NCBI GenBank assembly: GCA_002914845.1
Contig: JXTC01000022.1
Coordinates: 785,272-849,271 of the forward strand
Length of the DNA: 64,000 nucleotides
Reading direction: 5' to 3'
Origin: Trema orientale
Lineage: Eukaryota; Streptophyta; Magnoliopsida; Rosales; Cannabaceae
Made by a program: the position numbers and the translations under genes. Shown here piece by piece: positions 61,771-64,000 of this stretch. The notes under the pieces were generated by a model. It was not told the origin of the DNA. It worked only from the letters and a program-made list of their open reading frames with translations, and did no database searches. Position 1 is the stretch's first letter, and the number at the start of each line of letters is the position of its first letter.

Positions 61771-62062
61771 TGGAGCTTATAGAAATATGACCAAATTTTG
61801 AGCCTAATTTCAGTAAATATCCCTTTGTCAAAAGTTATAGCAAAATGTCCGGTATATATGCATATATACCAAGTGTAAAATTTTATATACCAAGTATAAA
61901 AAATTATATACCCAGTGCATTTCAGAACAGTAATTAAAATTGGTAGATATGTGTATCTACCAAGTGTAAAAATATATCTACCTGGACATTTAGTTATAAA
62001 ATTTTAAAAGTGGACATCTACTTAATCAAATTTAAAATTTTGGTCATCTACCTAAATTTTTC
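61771..62062 (+). mobile_element. 290-bp Mutator-like fold-back MITE, copy 3
   Basis: The same element as at 10796-11085. It starts near AGCTTATAGAAATATGACC and ends with GGTCATCTACCTAAATTTTTC. The flanks GTTTTTTCT (61762-61770) and GTTTTTTTC (from 62063) are compatible with a 9-bp target duplication, though low complexity weakens this. Inverted arms and internal TACCAAGTGTAAAA repeats are present as in the other copies. It lies directly upstream of the snoRNA cluster promoter. Confidence 0.75.
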
Positions 62063-62116
62063 GTTTTTTTCTTTTTCTTTTTTTTTGAAAGATATTACCA
62101 AATGTGAAAAATAAAA

Positions 62117-62476
62117 GGGATATTATCATTTTTATACCCTGTATTTTGACACTTTGTTCAAATTATACCTTCTGTTTTAGTTATTATCAACATTGACCTT
62201 TAGATATGAAATCTGTTACAAATTTATACCCTGACACCAATTTAGAACAATTAATTTACTAAGTTACAGTTTAAAAAATTAAAAATAAACCATATAAAAT
62301 CTGATCCGAGAATAGATTTATTAAATTATCTTGGTAAATTAACTGTTCTAAATTAGCGCCAAGGTATACATTTGTAACAAATATTAAATCTAAAGGTCAA
62401 TATTGATAATAATCAAAACAGAAGGTATAAACTGAACAAAGCGTCAAAATACAGGATATAAAAATGATATTATCCC
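62117..62476. mobile_element. 360-bp fold-back MITE with 9-10 bp target duplication
   Basis: Almost the whole element is one inverted repeat with arms of about 150 bp. The left arm starts GGGATATTATCATTTTTATA and the right arm, reversed, starts GGGATAATATCATTTTTATA. Both continue through CCTGTATTTTGAC, ACCTTCTGTTTT and GACCTTTAGAT. It is flanked by AAAAATAAAA on both sides (62107-62116 and 62477-62486). It has no coding sequence. The target size and GGG ends suggest the Mutator group. Confidence 0.82.
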
Positions 62477-63111
62477 AAAAATAAAAACATCCCTGAATTT
62501 GGAGCAATAACAATAAAATGAGGAAATTACCAAATACCAGTAAATTCTATTTTGCTTAATATAGTTTCGTTTCGACCTTATGTTTTTTCAAGATTGCAAA
62601 ATCTATTCCTTTTAATTTATTAAATTGGATTAAAATTGTCGTTTCCTAAAAGAATTTTATTCATTTTTATCAATTTTTATCTAAAAAGACCAAAATGTCT
62701 AAAGTCAAATTGTCAAATTATCCATTAAACTTGAAAAAAAAACCTTAAAATGCCAACCGTTAAAATTTATATTTAGAATATTATATATAAGATTTTCAAT
62801 AATAAAAATGAGTGTTAGAGTTAAAAGAGTTTGAGTATTTGATTAATTTTGATAGAGTATCAACAACACTTAACAACATAATTTTGACCAATTATAATCA
62901 AGTGATAATCTTGTTCTGATTCGACAAAATTAGATGGACTAGATGGACGTATTTTATATTCCCAAATACACATGGTTGAAATTGGTATTTCGCCACAACA
63001 AAGTTTTTTTTTTTTTTTTTTTTTTTTTCGCTTTTTGTGTTTTAGACTTCTCCTAACAAATAAGAATAACATAGCATAATGAAAACAAAATAAAAGAGTA
63101 TTATTTTTCTT
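62477..63111. other. AT-rich intergenic, no gene seen
   Basis: Includes a poly-T run of 25 bases at 63004-63028. No exon or structured repeat was recognised. Confidence 0.5.
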
Positions 63112-63310
63112 TAAGGTAAAGATTGGACACTAAAATCTTGCATTAAGAAATTTACACTAACGATGTGGCATTATTTTTAGCCACATAACTTTAAATGGTA
63201 TGGTTATCATTTTTAGTCATATAACTTTAAATGGTGTAGTCTCACTTAAAAAAAAAAAAAAGTGGTTGAATAAATGAGTGTACATTTTTTGTGTAAGTTT
63301 TTGGTGTCCC
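63112..63310 (+). mobile_element. small fold-back MITE, copy 2
   Basis: The second copy of the 32410-32595 element. It starts GGTAAAGATTGGACACTAAA, has GATGTGGCATTATTTTTAGC, and ends GTGTAAGTTTTTGGTGTCCC, which is the inverse of the left end. A segment with ACATAACTTTAAATGGT is doubled inside this copy, making it slightly longer. Confidence 0.6.
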
Positions 63311-64000
63311 TAATATTATTCTTCTTTTAAAAAGTAAAAAAAGAAAAAAGATTATTTGTTGAAAGAGTTTAGAGCATAATTGAAGTTATAATTGTAATTT
63401 GTAAAAAAATTGTAAAATATTTGCGCTCAATTCAATGAAATAAAGTGATAATTTGCCTTGAGAATGATTGGATAATTTACGAGATTGGTGCCCTCCTTAG
63501 ATTTGGTAGCCATTTTCCAGGCTCCTTCTTTGTAATCAAACCCTGATTCTTCCTCATCTGTCACCACCATGGTAAGTGTCATAGGGTCAAGACTTAAATA
63601 AATGAGTATTGTGATGGCAGACAAGGCCCCTTGCCTTAACTCAACCTTTGCCCGTACAAAACTTACAAATGCAAAATGTAAGTGTATTATGTCTATATGT
63701 TATGGTCCATTGTAGTAACAAGGTACTAAAAGAGGTTAGGCAACAATAAATAGCATCAAATAAATAAGAATATAGTCAAGTGCAAGAACTATTTCCCAAC
63801 CTTTATTAATCAATAATAATAAAGGATCAAAATGATGCACAATGTGCTGAAGAAATGTTTTTTTTCTTATTTTTGATTCTGAAAATAGATTACAATTTAT
63901 AGGATAAATTGTAATCTCCTAATTTATGACAAATATTTCCTAATTAAATAAAGGTATACAATTACAATATTTTGTAATAAATTCTGATTGATATACAGAA
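63311..64000. other. intergenic at the window edge
   Basis: Contains a minus-strand open frame at about 63460-63650 with MVVTDEEESGFDYKEGAWKM, which has a protein-like composition. I do not recognise the family and could not place splice sites. Otherwise AT-rich. Confidence 0.3.

Noticed and set aside
63427-63624. Minus-strand open frame with DEEESGFDYKEGAWKM
   Set aside because: Composition is protein-like, but I recognise no family and cannot place exons. It may be a fragment of a gene lying outside the window.
1-64000. CRISPR arrays, bacterial operons or a prokaryotic defence system
   Set aside because: The window is plant nuclear DNA. No regularly spaced repeats with unique spacers occur.

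Overview
This is nuclear DNA from a flowering plant, most likely a eudicot. It is AT-rich and gene-poor, has GT-AG introns, a nuclear tRNA-Ile gene, plant-specific gene families, and a dense mix of small transposons, retroelement relics and simple repeats. Two N runs (1345-1431 and 19332-19628) mark assembly gaps. I could not identify the species.

Layout: 1-3110 is repeat-rich, with a 360-bp duplication straddling a gap and two MITEs. 3111-7679 (+) is a complete five-exon NRT1/PTR-family (NPF) transporter. 7680-19900 holds repeats, one orphan exon of a Sec14/CRAL-TRIO gene, an LTR relic, a LINE relic and a possible non-coding transcript. 19953-22967 (+) is a seven-exon gene for a small single-pass membrane protein with a C-terminal Cys-rich PAN/Apple-like module. 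24187-26068 is a pair of long direct repeats. 26246-31609 (-) is a two-exon LRR-XII receptor kinase of the non-RD class; its 2.2-kb intron carries a chain of small fold-back elements separated by (TA)n. 32117-34880 is a Ty3/gypsy relic. 36349-36422 is tRNA-Ile(AAU). 36671-45570 (+) is cyclin CYCB3;1, which I resolved into 23 exons (651 aa). About 47260-48160 looks like mitochondrial DNA inserted in the nucleus. 49449-50473 (-) is a two-exon, probably plastid-targeted DUF2358 protein. 50851-51184 is a well-preserved SINE. 51198-61000 is mostly repeats. 61026-61660 (-) looks like a polycistronic box C/D snoRNA cluster behind a telo-box/TATA promoter. The last 2 kb carries more MITEs.

The protein-coding genes belong to unrelated pathways (membrane transport, pattern-recognition-type signalling, cell cycle, plastid function), as expected for a plant chromosome arm, and do not form a functional cluster. 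The least ordinary items are the candidate snoRNA cluster, the (TA)n-linked chain of micron-like elements inside the kinase intron, and several fold-back MITE families with clean 9-10 bp target-site duplications. All exon models were made by hand from splice signals, reading phase and family knowledge; none was checked against transcripts.
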